Positions 8,179 through 16,432 are shown, numbered from the stretch's first letter. The stretch: 64,000 nt of DNA from Sphaerochaetaceae bacterium (GCA_028532765.1 JAQQAR010000015.1:1-64000), one strand, 5' to 3'. Numbers and translations are program-made. Notes: a model not told the origin generated them from the letters alone.

Positions 8179-9897
8179 CTACCTTACAGTGGCAATAACC
8201 CGAGTGGGAGCGCCGTCTGCATTCTTGAATGAGAGCGGGAGACAGGTAAGCTGTACCACCCTGGAAACTACCTTATCCAGTTTGACCAAGTTCTCGATGA
8301 TCAGGGCATCCTGAGCAAAGATAGCATGATGGACTGGAAACGAGAGATCTCCGCTGCGGTCACAGTTTGGGGTATCAAACCCAAATAAACGAATTCCCCT
8401 TGCAAGCAGACAGTTTACTGCGGCCACACTCAGTTGTGCCCTGCCTCCCGTAGAGAACAGTATGGCATCGCAGGAAGGATCGAGTTCAGGAATATCTTCT
8501 GGGTCAATTATTTCAAGATTCCTGCAATCCATCACATAGGCAGTGGCAAAGAACCTGGAGAGCGGATAGGTGTCGAGTGTTTTTCCTCCCTTCAACAGAT
8601 GAGATGGACTGTCCATATGGGTACCCGAATGAGAACCAAGTGAGATCCTGGTCAGGTTCCACCCCTCGCTCTCGATGGTATGCAATGGTTCGAGAATGGT
8701 ATCAGGGTCCCCCTCATAAAGCGCATGGCCACTTTCCAAGCATATGGAAAGGTCGTACCGTCCTATGGCAGTTTCCCTCTTTCTCTCCTGGTAGAGTTGA
8801 TGACTGAATGCCTTCCTGGCGGTCTCATAGAGATCCTTGCGGAAATCAAGGTCCAGTTTGTGTGAAGCCAGCAAGCTATTGAGACGATAGACCAAGTCGT
8901 TTGCAGCCTGGCCTGCCATACGTTGCACTACCTCCACCTGATGGCGGGAGGTCAGATAATGTACAGCCTTTCCCAGACGCTCAGAGACTATGGTGCTTGC
9001 TTCGGCAGTAGCCGCTTCCTTACGGGGCAGAGAGACAGAAAAGTCTTCCACCGTGAGCACCTCTACCCCCTTCCTCTCAGAAAGGATTGGGTTGATATCT
9101 CTCACCGGAGCAAGGTCAATAAACAGCCCGGGGCCATCGGGGCTGTCGAGATCAACGGTGTACTCCATCCCCTTCGTTGCACTGATTACCACACTGTATG
9201 CGGGAAAATGATCAAAACGCTCCTCATAGGCGAGTGCCTTCACTCCCCTTGGCAGCAAAAGATCTGCTTTCTCAAGATCACGGAATGTCATACTTACCTG
9301 GTATCCATTCCCCGAGAGGACCTTTGCCACGAGACGAGAGAGGGCACTACTGCCGATAATCATCACCTTCTTTTCCTCTTCCCGCTTCTCAAGAAGCATA
9401 AGCACTGCCTCAGCCAGGGACTCATCAGGAACCTGCAGGTTAACCTTCGATTGAACTGCTTTTGCCGTGGTTATCGCTTCCCTGAAGAGATACTCCATCC
9501 TCGGTGAAGCACAACCATGGATTCGACTTCTCAAAAGGCTTGTGTGTATCTGGCTGATAATCTGGTCCTCACCAAAAAGAGGGCTAAGCAGGCCACATGC
9601 CAAAGTGAACAGATGCTCGATTGCCTCCTCACCGAAGATGCTGTAGGTATGCTCGGCCCATATGAGCACGGAAAGAGAGAGTGCCCTGAGAAACGGCTCC
9701 TTGCAATCAATCTGTGGGTTCTCACACCACACTTCCACACGGTCACAGGTGGAAAGCAGGATAACCGCATCACTACGGGTTTGCTTACGCAGTTTAATGG
9801 TTATGGCACTAAGCTGTTTTTCAGTGAATGAGAATTTCGAATGGACTGAAGGAGGGAACTGATCAAAACGGATCCCAACTACTGATACAGGTATCAC
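8179..9897 (-). CDS. hemA: Glutamyl-tRNA reductase fused to a cyclase/KynB-type metal hydrolase domain
   Basis: Residues about 1-370 follow glutamyl-tRNA reductase in order: catalytic C51 in LLSTCDRVEVW, the FGEDQIISQIH segment at 108-117, a nucleotide-binding VMIIGSSALSRLVAKVL at 178-194 and the C-terminal dimerisation helices. This enzyme makes glutamate-1-semialdehyde, the start of tetrapyrroles. Residues about 380-572 are a cyclase-family (PF04199, kynurenine formamidase type) domain with DLSICLESGHALYEGDPD and the metal motif H423-SGTH-M-D-SPSH433. One open frame joins both. The GTG start has AGGAGG six bases upstream and overlaps the glycosylase stop (GTGA). No other heme gene is nearby; a siroheme enzyme at 43.5 kb could need the product. 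Confidence 0.85.
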   Translation of the reverse strand: MIPVSVVGIRFDQFPPSVHSKFSFTEKQLSAITIKLRKQTRSDAVILLSTCDRVEVWCENPQIDCKEPFLRALSLSVLIWAEHTYSIFGEEAIEHLFTLACGLLSPLFGEDQIISQIHTSLLRSRIHGCASPRMEYLFREAITTAKAVQSKVNLQVPDESLAEAVLMLLEKREEEKKVMIIGSSALSRLVAKVLSGNGYQVSMTFRDLEKADLLLPRGVKALAYEERFDHFPAYSVVISATKGMEYTVDLDSPDGPGLFIDLAPVRDINPILSERKGVEVLTVEDFSVSLPRKEAATAEASTIVSERLGKAVHYLTSRHQVEVVQRMAGQAANDLVYRLNSLLASHKLDLDFRKDLYETARKAFSHQLYQERKRETAIGRYDLSICLESGHALYEGDPDTILEPLHTIESEGWNLTRISLGSHSGTHMDSPSHLLKGGKTLDTYPLSRFFATAYVMDCRNLEIIDPEDIPELDPSCDAILFSTGGRAQLSVAAVNCLLARGIRLFGFDTPNCDRSGDLSFPVHHAIFAQDALIIENLVKLDKVVSRVVQLTCLPLSFKNADGAPTRVIATVR

Positions 9898-10655
9898 TGC
9901 TTACCTCCTAGACGCTCCCCATGGAACAGGTACTGCTGAGCAAGTGCAGCGTACGGTGCGAAGAATGTTTCGTCTTTTGTGGGATAATGACGCTTCATCA
10001 CCTTCAGCATCCAGGTATCGAGAGGGAATGCTTCCATATGATGATACCCAAACAGCAAAATACAAGAGGCAACCTTTTCTCCTACTCCCCTGATGCTCTT
10101 GAGCAACTCTTTTGCAGACAGGTAGTCCAGGGATTCGATTGATTCAAGCAGATCAGCATGGGAGATGGCGCTGATAAGGTAGGGAGCCCTGAACCCCATG
10201 CCTAGTGCCCTAAACGCTGACTCACTCACCTCCTCAAGCTGCTCTGGCCGGGGAAAGGCAAATACACCGGGGGAAACCTCAGTCCCATAGGTTCTCGAAA
10301 GGGTTCGATACATGCCACGAATCCGCTTGATATTGTTGTTCTGACTGAGAAGAAAACTGACCAACACTTCCCATGGATCTTGGTTGAGTATGTGAATACT
10401 CCGATACCGACTGATGAGCGTAGAGAGATGGGGGTCAAGAGCGCTGAGTTCACGCTCAGCCTCATCATACCCCCACTCCATATCGAAGTAATGAGAGAAG
10501 AGGGCATCCTCTGCCACCAATGTGGGGAAGTCAGCTTCCTCAAACATGATATGACGCCCTCCCAGCACCGCTTCATAGGTTGAGCCTTCCTTGGTCCAAG
10601 CAAATGTTTGCCCACAAAACAACGTAGCCTCGAGATTGATCAGGGTATCATTCAT
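9894..10655 (-). CDS. OGG1-like 8-oxoguanine DNA glycosylase/lyase
   Basis: Removes oxidised guanine from DNA. The N-terminal domain with CGQTFAW is that of the OGG1 family, followed by the helix-hairpin-helix SIRGVGEKVASCILLF, whose lysine is the expected Schiff-base residue, and PLDTW with the catalytic aspartate. Near SQNNNIKRI the helical bundle typical of OGG1 begins. The start is uncertain: MNDTLINLEAT at 10655 fits the family, with TTGAAA, 17 bases, TATTGT ending seven bases before it and no ribosome binding site; an ATG at 10700 would add 15 residues. First gene of the operon with the reductase fusion. Confidence 0.85.
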   Translation of the reverse strand: MNDTLINLEATLFCGQTFAWTKEGSTYEAVLGGRHIMFEEADFPTLVAEDALFSHYFDMEWGYDEAERELSALDPHLSTLISRYRSIHILNQDPWEVLVSFLLSQNNNIKRIRGMYRTLSRTYGTEVSPGVFAFPRPEQLEEVSESAFRALGMGFRAPYLISAISHADLLESIESLDYLSAKELLKSIRGVGEKVASCILLFGYHHMEAFPLDTWMLKVMKRHYPTKDETFFAPYAALAQQYLFHGERLGGKQ

Positions 10656-10736
10656 AGCCGAAACAATAGCAAAGCTCTTCGGTTCTTTCAAGCAAAGCAT
10701 GCATCACATCTATTAGCCATTTTTTCGCCATTGTGC

Positions 10737-10742
10737 TATACT
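10737..10742 (+). promoter_or_regulatory. Extended -10 element, leaderless start of the next gene
   Basis: TGC followed by TATACT at 10737-10742, then seven bases and the ATG at 10750. No ribosome binding site fits between, so transcription should begin at or beside the start codon. Confidence 0.6.
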
Positions 10743-10749
10743 GCCTTCC

Positions 10750-11418
10750 ATGAATCAAGGAAAGACGGGAATGCGAACAAGTGTACGTGACAATATCTTG
10801 AGCTCTCGCTATCGATTCATGGTTCATGAGAAAAAAAACCTCTTGTCGTATCTTGACCTGGGACAGATCAAGACTGTTGCGCAGGTTCTCTCTACGCTTG
10901 AGGATGATTCCTTCTCGCTGCATTATCCTTTCAGCTTTGCCGATTTGCATCTGCAAGCCTATCCAGAAATTTCAGCCATCTACAATGCTCTTGATTTTGG
11001 CATGCAATGTCAGGTACTTGATCGTGCGGCGGAATATGGGAAGGAAGGAAACTGCGAGGCCTTGGTTGCCGTTGACTACCAAGCAGGTCTCACCACAATT
11101 GTAGCTTTGGGGAAAAACCAGGAAGAACTGGAACAAAGAGCTCTCTCATCTCTTGAGGATCCATTGGTGAAAGTACTGATAGATGAACCTTCAGAGAAAG
11201 AACTTTATGACCTTCTTAAGCATGTCCATACATCTCTCCTGCAAGCAGAACCTACCAAGAGGCGATATGCCTGCTATAGGGTGGCGTGCAGCGATGAATT
11301 CTTTCTTTCTCATCTTTTTTCCACACTAATCGATATACCATTCACCCTGACCTGGGGGCTTGAGAAAGACAGTGATGGTAGAGCCATTCCCACTTATGTC
11401 ACGGACGGGAACGTTTAG
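10750..11418 (+). CDS. Hypothetical protein, no recognised family
   Basis: A 222-residue soluble protein that I do not recognise. It has no signal peptide or membrane segment, many acidic and leucine-rich stretches, and three cysteines late in the chain (RYACYRVACSDEFF with one earlier CQVLD). Codon use is like its neighbours and the frame is fully open, so it is very likely a real gene. It has an extended -10 element directly before the ATG. It is divergent from the DNA glycosylase gene, and its 3' end overlaps the next, opposite-strand unknown gene by 20 bases. Confidence 0.7.
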   Translation: MNQGKTGMRTSVRDNILSSRYRFMVHEKKNLLSYLDLGQIKTVAQVLSTLEDDSFSLHYPFSFADLHLQAYPEISAIYNALDFGMQCQVLDRAAEYGKEGNCEALVAVDYQAGLTTIVALGKNQEELEQRALSSLEDPLVKVLIDEPSEKELYDLLKHVHTSLLQAEPTKRRYACYRVACSDEFFLSHLFSTLIDIPFTLTWGLEKDSDGRAIPTYVTDGNV

Positions 11419-11830
11419 TGACCGATTGTAATCCATTGAATAGGGCTGTAAATGATCCATTCTGGCTCGGTAGGGACACATTCTGGGAGCGGGTATTGAT
11501 GAACATCACTGGAGCAAAATAGACTTTTGCTTCTTCCTCGGGCGCATACTTGAGTACCTGTTTGGCGACCTCCTCGCTTAGGCGAGGACGATTGGGGTAC
11601 ATGTCCACTCCAACAATGATCCACCAAAGCCTGCCATTTTGCATCTGGGCCTTAAGCTGTGGATATCGGCCTCTGCTGCCGCTACGGAAGACAACCGCAT
11701 AACCCATCTCATGAAGAGCCTCTTCAACATAGGCGACACCCATAGAGTACAGCGCGTCATCGCTCAGCAGCTTGTAGGAAGCGGCTGTCCTTGCTGCCTC
11801 GATCTGTGGTAATCTGAACAACGCTCTCAT
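11399..11830 (-). CDS. Hypothetical protein, 143 aa
   Basis: Small basic soluble protein of unknown family. It alternates helices with short strands (LWWIIVGVDMYPNRP, KVYFAPVMFI), which could suit a small alpha/beta fold, but I see no catalytic motif. A perfect TATAAT with TGA before it (extended -10, 11836-11841) ends five bases ahead of the ATG, and no ribosome binding site is present, so the mRNA is probably leaderless. It lies downstream of cysK on the same strand with 30 bases between, but its own promoter makes it a separate unit. Confidence 0.65.
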   Translation of the reverse strand: MRALFRLPQIEAARTAASYKLLSDDALYSMGVAYVEEALHEMGYAVVFRSGSRGRYPQLKAQMQNGRLWWIIVGVDMYPNRPRLSEEVAKQVLKYAPEEEAKVYFAPVMFINTRSQNVSLPSQNGSFTALFNGLQSVTKRSRP

Positions 11831-11835
11831 ACGTA

Positions 11836-11844
11836 ATTATATCA
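11836..11844 (-). promoter_or_regulatory. Extended -10 promoter (TGA-TATAAT)
   Basis: Read on the minus strand: TGA then TATAAT, ending five bases before the ATG at 11830. The -35 region is weak, as is common with extended -10 promoters. Confidence 0.6.
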
Positions 11845-11860
11845 CAATCGATAGGTTTTC

Positions 11861-12790
11861 CTAGTCTTCTTCGAACAACCAGGTAGATAAATACCGTTCT
11901 CCAGAATCAGGAAGCAGGACAACGATGGTCTTACCCTTCCAAGCAGGATCTGCAGCGTACTGGAGCGCGACATGCATTGCCGCCCCACTGGAAATACCAA
12001 CCAACAGTCCCTCCTGCTTTGCAAGAGATCGTGCAGTCTTTCCTGCCTTTGCATCCTCAACGGTCACTATCTCATCGATTACTGAACGATCGAGATTGCC
12101 GGGGACAAACCCAGCTCCGATTCCCTGGATCTTGTGAGGACCACCATATCCTTCACTCAGCACTGGGCTGGTTGAAGGTTCTACAGCAACTATCTTTACT
12201 TGGGGATTTTGTTCCTTGAGATACTTGCCTACTCCACTGATGGTTCCACCGGTACCGACTCCTGCAACAAACAGGTCGACATTATGTGCGGTGTCCTCCC
12301 ATATCTCCACACCAGTTGTACGATAGTGGACAGCTGGATTATCGGGATTATCAAACTGACTGGGAATGAATGCATGAGGAATCTGCTTGGCAAGCTCCTC
12401 AGCCTTTGCAATTGATCCTTTCATGCCTAAGGCCCCTTCGGTCAGGACCAATTCAGCCCCCAAAGCAGAGAGAAGCTTCCTTCTTTCAATACTCATCGTC
12501 TCAGGCATAGTGATAATCAAGCGATAGCCCTTAACCGCGGCAACATAGGCCAGTCCAACGCCGGTGTTACCACTGGTAGGCTCGATGATGACCGAATCAG
12601 CTGAAAGCAGGCCACGTTGCTCGGCACCCTCAATCATGGACAATGCCACTCTATCCTTCACACTGGAGAGAGGGTTGAAGCTCTCAAGTTTGGCAAGCAC
12701 AGTCGCATCACCATCATGAAGTCGATGAATCTTAACCAAGGGTGTTCTGCCAATCTTCTCTGTGATGTCCTGGTAAATATGTCCACTCAT
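11861..12790 (-). CDS. cysK: Cysteine synthase A (O-acetylserine sulfhydrylase)
   Basis: PLP enzyme that makes L-cysteine from O-acetylserine and sulfide. The PLP lysine is in NPLSSVKDR, the substrate loop is [12 protein letters not shown], the phosphate-binding loop is [12 protein letters not shown], and the C-terminus has GISSGAA and [12 protein letters not shown]. Length 309 is normal. The ATG has GGAGG seven bases upstream. Directly upstream on the same strand are two Rrf2 regulators; in Bacillus a CymR (Rrf2) protein forms a complex with CysK, and the shorter regulator next to cysK could act in the same way. Confidence 0.96.
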   Translation of the reverse strand: MSGHIYQDITEKIGRTPLVKIHRLHDGDATVLAKLESFNPLSSVKDRVALSMIEGAEQRGLLSADSVIIEPTSGNTGVGLAYVAAVKGYRLIITMPETMSIERRKLLSALGAELVLTEGALGMKGSIAKAEELAKQIPHAFIPSQFDNPDNPAVHYRTTGVEIWEDTAHNVDLFVAGVGTGGTISGVGKYLKEQNPQVKIVAVEPSTSPVLSEGYGGPHKIQGIGAGFVPGNLDRSVIDEIVTVEDAKAGKTARSLAKQEGLLVGISSGAAMHVALQYAADPAWKGKTIVVLLPDSGERYLSTWLFEED

Positions 12791-12841
12791 CGGGTAGCCT
12801 CCATTGCTGTATCTTTATATCCTAGTATTGTTATAGTCTTT

Positions 12842-12870
12842 ATAGTATTTAAAACACAGGCTCCTGTCAA
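12842..12870 (-). promoter_or_regulatory. cysK promoter with repeated ACTATA elements
   Basis: On the minus strand TTGACA (12870-12865), 17 bases, then TACTAT (12847-12842). The sequence from the -10 onwards repeats ACTATA twice and then ATACTA within about 25 bases, a plausible operator for one of the adjacent Rrf2 regulators. Confidence 0.65.
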
Positions 12871-12880
12871 GGCCATACCC

Positions 12881-13297
12881 TCAGATCATGTAGGTAAACC
12901 ACTCCGCCCTGGTCACCTCAGCTAAAGTGACGTTTTCAAACACCTTGCGTACTTCCTGGTCCAATTTTTGGTAGAAGTGTAATCGGATCACCCGCTCAAT
13001 GGCTGATTCCTGTCCTTGTGATGTCTCCTCAAAGGTAATATTGCCTTCCAGGAGATCGAGCACATCATAGATGAAAATCTTCTCCGGGTTGTCCTTGAGC
13101 TGGTATCCCCCACCAGCTCCCTTGATGGAGATTAAGAATCCACCACGGGTAAGGAGTAGTGCAACTTGCTGCAAGTATTTCTCACTGAGCTCCTGTCGGT
13201 GTGCAACATGTGATAGTGCCACTGGACCCTCATTCTGGTGCTCAGCCAGATCTACAAGCAATCTCAGGCCGTAACGACCGCGTGTGGAAATCTTCAT
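12881..13297 (-). CDS. Rrf2-family regulator without cluster cysteines (CymR-like)
   Basis: A 138-residue winged-helix regulator starting MKISTRGRYGLRLLVDLA, with the recognition region LSEKYLQQVALLLTRGGFL and KGAGGGYQLKDNPEKI. It has no cysteine, so it cannot bind an iron-sulfur cluster as IscR or NsrR do, and it resembles CymR, the cysteine-metabolism repressor. The ATG overlaps the upstream Rrf2 stop (ATGA). Its position directly before cysK supports a role in cysteine control; target sites were not shown. Confidence 0.88.
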   Translation of the reverse strand: MKISTRGRYGLRLLVDLAEHQNEGPVALSHVAHRQELSEKYLQQVALLLTRGGFLISIKGAGGGYQLKDNPEKIFIYDVLDLLEGNITFEETSQGQESAIERVIRLHFYQKLDQEVRKVFENVTLAEVTRAEWFTYMI

Positions 13298-13701
13298 ATT
13301 CCTCCCCCCACCTCATGTTCAACCAAGTGTGAGGCTAGGTCCTCAATCAAAACCTGCTTTGCATAGGTAACCACTGCATTCTGCAACAACGCCCAGATCT
13401 GGTGCGTCTTGCAGGCTTCTGTTCGACTGCAATCCTTACAAGGAACCGGATGAAAGTCACCTTCACTTGCATTCAGCACATCATGACAAGTAATTCCATT
13501 ATGAGCAATACGATATCCTCCCTGCACCCCACGCTCAGCAACCACAAGCTTTGCACGTCTGAGAGGAATCATCAATTGCTCCAGATACCCACTGCTGATA
13601 CCTGTCGCTTCACTGATTGAGCGTATACTGCAATTCTCCTTGCAGGTGGCCAGATAGACCATGGTCTGCAACGAGTACCTACCTTTTGTCGATAATTTCA
13701 T
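13294..13701 (-). CDS. Rrf2-family regulator with candidate Fe-S cysteines
   Basis: A 135-residue Rrf2 protein (MKLSTKGRYSLQTMVYLA; GISSGYLEQLMIPLRRAKLV; GVQGGYRIA). Unlike its partner it has the cysteine set PCKDCSRTEAC (C-x2-C-x5-C), with one more in ITCHDV, at the place where IscR and NsrR hold an iron-sulfur cluster. It may sense cluster status, iron or redox. The promoter TTGACG-17-TACCTT ends six bases before the ATG, and no ribosome binding site is seen. It is co-transcribed with the CymR-like gene. Confidence 0.88.
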   Translation of the reverse strand: MKLSTKGRYSLQTMVYLATCKENCSIRSISEATGISSGYLEQLMIPLRRAKLVVAERGVQGGYRIAHNGITCHDVLNASEGDFHPVPCKDCSRTEACKTHQIWALLQNAVVTYAKQVLIEDLASHLVEHEVGGGI

Positions 13702-13707
13702 ATCTAG

Positions 13708-13736
13708 AAGGTATCAGTAGGCAATCACAACGTCAA
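13708..13736 (-). promoter_or_regulatory. Promoter of the tandem Rrf2 genes, leaderless arrangement
   Basis: On the minus strand TTGACG (13736-13731), 17-base spacer, TACCTT (13713-13708), then six bases and the ATG at 13701. Confidence 0.55.
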
Positions 13737-13757
13737 GCGTTGGAGAGAGGACATTAA

Positions 13758-13831
13758 TTGTATACAAACAGTTCACCAATCACCCTACATATGGTACAAT
13801 AGCACTCATAATCATTAGATAGATGGTATAC
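13758..13831. promoter_or_regulatory. Two GTATAC palindromic boxes flanking the AbrB-type gene promoter
   Basis: TTGTATACAA is a perfect 10-base palindrome at 13758-13767, and TGGTATACAA at 13824-13833 is the same box with one change. They lie on both sides of the promoter at 13772-13800, in the intergenic region shared with the Rrf2 genes, so they are candidate Rrf2 operators. Confidence 0.4.
13772..13800 (+). promoter_or_regulatory. Promoter of the AbrB-type membrane gene
   Basis: TTCACC at 13772-13777, a 17-base spacer and TACAAT at 13795-13800. Confidence 0.55.
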
Positions 13832-13869
13832 AACAATTCTCTGCTGGAGCAATGCATCAAGGATTTCCT

Positions 13870-14913
13870 ATGAATTTACTTCCATTACTCATATTGCATG
13901 GTGTCGGGGCTACAGGGGCACTGGTTTTACGGCGGTTGCGAATACCTGCAGGGACCTTGATTGGAGCCCTTGTTGCGGTGATGATCCTCAACAGTTTTCA
14001 GTCCACTCCCACTACATATCCTGAAGATCTTCGTGTATTTGTCCAGATCTTCAGTGGTTTGGTGATCGGGACCCGTTTCACCCGTGGTGATATCAAAACG
14101 CTGAAAACCATGGTATTCCCGATCATCATCCTGGTGGTGGTGCTACTCTCGACCAACCTCCTCTTTGCCTTCATCATGGAACATTTCACCAGCTTGAGTT
14201 TTATGACAAGTTTCTTTGCGTGTGCTCCTGGAGGAGTATCGGATTTGGCTCTGGTAGCTACTGATTTCGGGGCAGTAATGGAACATGTTGCACTTTTGCA
14301 GCTCTTCCGCTTGGTCTCCGTGATCATAGTATTCCCCCCAATGATCAGGGCAATGCTCAAGATCGATGACCGCTCTTCCCCAGCACAAGCGTCAACACGA
14401 GTTGGCTCATCCAGGTCGGTCTCTCCTACTTGGTTCCTTGCCACTATCGCTTGTGCATTGACCGGTGGGTTGCTTTTCAATGCTGCAGCAATCCCTGCAG
14501 GAGCAATCCTTGGTTCCATCGTAGGGGTTGCACTGCTTAACCTTGTCAGCGACAAGGCAACCTATCCAAGAATACTGAAAATGTTGGTGCAAATAGCGGC
14601 AGGATCCTATATAGGAAGCAGAATCACTGTGCAGACCCTTTTTGAGATCAAGGTGTTGTTGCTCCCTGCACTCATCCTGACCATTGAACTCTTTTTCATG
14701 GCATTTGTCACAGCGGCAATCCTGCACAAGGTCTGTTCACTGGACTGGGCAACCAGTCTCTTCTCATCCACCCCTGGAGGAATCCAAGAGATGGGGTTGA
14801 TCAGTGACGAATTGGGACTGGAAACCCCCAAAATCGTCCTGATGCATACATTTCGCATCCTGGCGGTCCTGGGGGTACTTCCCTTGATAGCCGGTCTTTT
14901 TGGTGGTATCTAA
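13870..14913 (+). CDS. AbrB-family integral membrane protein (putative transporter, PF05145)
   Basis: A 347-residue protein with about ten hydrophobic helices in two similar halves. Each half carries the same signature, ACAPGGVSDLALVATDFGA in the first and SSTPGGIQEMGLISDELGL in the second, showing internal duplication. The family is annotated 'AbrB' or 'ammonia monooxygenase-like', but its substrate is unknown. I place the start at 13870 because AGGA lies six bases before it; the ATG at 13852 has none. It is divergent from the Rrf2 pair and may be their target. It ends four bases inside the opposite DUF1846 gene. Confidence 0.85.
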   Translation: MNLLPLLILHGVGATGALVLRRLRIPAGTLIGALVAVMILNSFQSTPTTYPEDLRVFVQIFSGLVIGTRFTRGDIKTLKTMVFPIIILVVVLLSTNLLFAFIMEHFTSLSFMTSFFACAPGGVSDLALVATDFGAVMEHVALLQLFRLVSVIIVFPPMIRAMLKIDDRSSPAQASTRVGSSRSVSPTWFLATIACALTGGLLFNAAAIPAGAILGSIVGVALLNLVSDKATYPRILKMLVQIAAGSYIGSRITVQTLFEIKVLLLPALILTIELFFMAFVTAAILHKVCSLDWATSLFSSTPGGIQEMGLISDELGLETPKIVLMHTFRILAVLGVLPLIAGLFGGI

Positions 14914-16427
14914 GCTGGGTTATACATGGAAGAGGTGGGGAACCTTGGTTCACTGGTAACATTGAGTACCAGTTTTCTCAACCCTGAGGAGTCTCCACTG
15001 CTGGGGATATGGGTCATATGCACTTCACATCCATTGAGAAGTGGGAGAACCTCACTCGCTCTCTTGGCATCTTCGCTGATCGCGCAACTCATAGCCAGAC
15101 AGATGAGCACCTCATCAAGATTCAGGCTTACACCCCTGCCCTTGAGCACATCACGCTTCATCGCTGTCACTGACTGTACGATTGCTGGAGGAATGAGGTC
15201 GATTTCGTGATCTATATCCGCAAGCACCTTCACTGCGTTGAGGATCAAGGCAGAGGAAGCGTGCAGGAATGGTGAATTGCACCCGGTGACGATCCGCCCA
15301 TCAGGCAACTCAATTGCTGCTGCACATACAATTCCATTTATGCCCTTATTCCGCTCAATGCCTCGCTCGAGGGCTTGCTTGGCTGCAGGGACAACACTGC
15401 GGTTTTCACTGGAAAGCTTCGCACCATCCATGATTGACAGGCTTCGCTCGACGGTATCCTTGGTGCCGATACCCTGGACATATTCACAGGCTGCTCGATA
15501 GTAGCGTCTGATAATCTCCTGTTCACCAGCTTTCCTGACAACCTCATCATTGATGATACCAAATCCACATCGATTGACTCCCATATCGGTGGGACTCTTG
15601 TAAAGACAATCCTCGCCGGTAATCTTGCTCAAGATCCGGTTGAGAAGAGGATATGCTTCCAGATCCCTGGAATAATTGACCGTAATCTGGTTATAGGCAC
15701 TTGCATGAAAGTGGTCGATCAGGTTCTTGTCCCCGATATCAGCGGTTGCACTCTCATAAGCAATATTCACCGGATGATCAATGGGCAGGTTCCAGATCGG
15801 GAACGTCTCGAACTTTGAGTATCCACTATGCCGTCCAGCCTTATAGTCGTGATACATCTGTGAGAGGCAGGTACCAAGCTTTCCGGACCCCGGACCAGGA
15901 CCGGTCACGATAACGACTGGTCGGTCGGTTTCAATGTACGGGTTTGCACCATATCCTTCGTCACTGACAATCAGGTCTACATTGTTCGGGTATCCGTGTG
16001 TTGCACGATGGGTATAGACGGTAATGCCACGTTGCTCAAGAATATTCTTGAAGTGGACTGAGCCTGGTTCCTCATCAAATCTGGTTATTACCACACGAGT
16101 GACCTTCAACCCCCACTTTGAGAAGTCGTCAATCATCTTGAATACATCCGTATCATAGGTGATACCGAAATCACTCCGCATTTTGCGTCGTTCTATATCA
16201 CCACTATGGATACAGATGATGACATCAATCTGTTCCTTGAGTGACTGAAATACACGCATCTTCACATTCGGGTCGAAACCGGGAAGTACGCGTGAGGCGT
16301 GGTAGTCAAACAAGAGCTTGCCTCCACATTCCAGATAGAGCTTGCCATCACTCTGCTTCACTCGCTCGAGGATATAGTGACGTTGCTCCTCCAGATACTT
16401 CTCATTGTCAAATCCAATTACTCCCAC
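14910..16427 (-). CDS. DUF1846 (UPF0371) family protein
   Basis: A 505-residue cytoplasmic protein of full family length with the typical start VIGFDNEKYLEEQ and a glycine-rich GPGPGSGKL loop near residue 180. The family is conserved in Firmicutes and some spirochaetes; its biochemical role is not established to my knowledge. The start is GTG at 16427 with AGGGG eight bases upstream. Only five bases separate it from the DJ-1-like gene, so it is the last gene of the DAHP synthase operon. Confidence 0.9.
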   Translation of the reverse strand: MGVIGFDNEKYLEEQRHYILERVKQSDGKLYLECGGKLLFDYHASRVLPGFDPNVKMRVFQSLKEQIDVIICIHSGDIERRKMRSDFGITYDTDVFKMIDDFSKWGLKVTRVVITRFDEEPGSVHFKNILEQRGITVYTHRATHGYPNNVDLIVSDEGYGANPYIETDRPVVIVTGPGPGSGKLGTCLSQMYHDYKAGRHSGYSKFETFPIWNLPIDHPVNIAYESATADIGDKNLIDHFHASAYNQITVNYSRDLEAYPLLNRILSKITGEDCLYKSPTDMGVNRCGFGIINDEVVRKAGEQEIIRRYYRAACEYVQGIGTKDTVERSLSIMDGAKLSSENRSVVPAAKQALERGIERNKGINGIVCAAAIELPDGRIVTGCNSPFLHASSALILNAVKVLADIDHEIDLIPPAIVQSVTAMKRDVLKGRGVSLNLDEVLICLAMSCAISEDAKRASEVLPLLNGCEVHMTHIPSSGDSSGLRKLVLNVTSEPRFPTSSMYNPA

Positions 16428-16432
16428 GCTTC

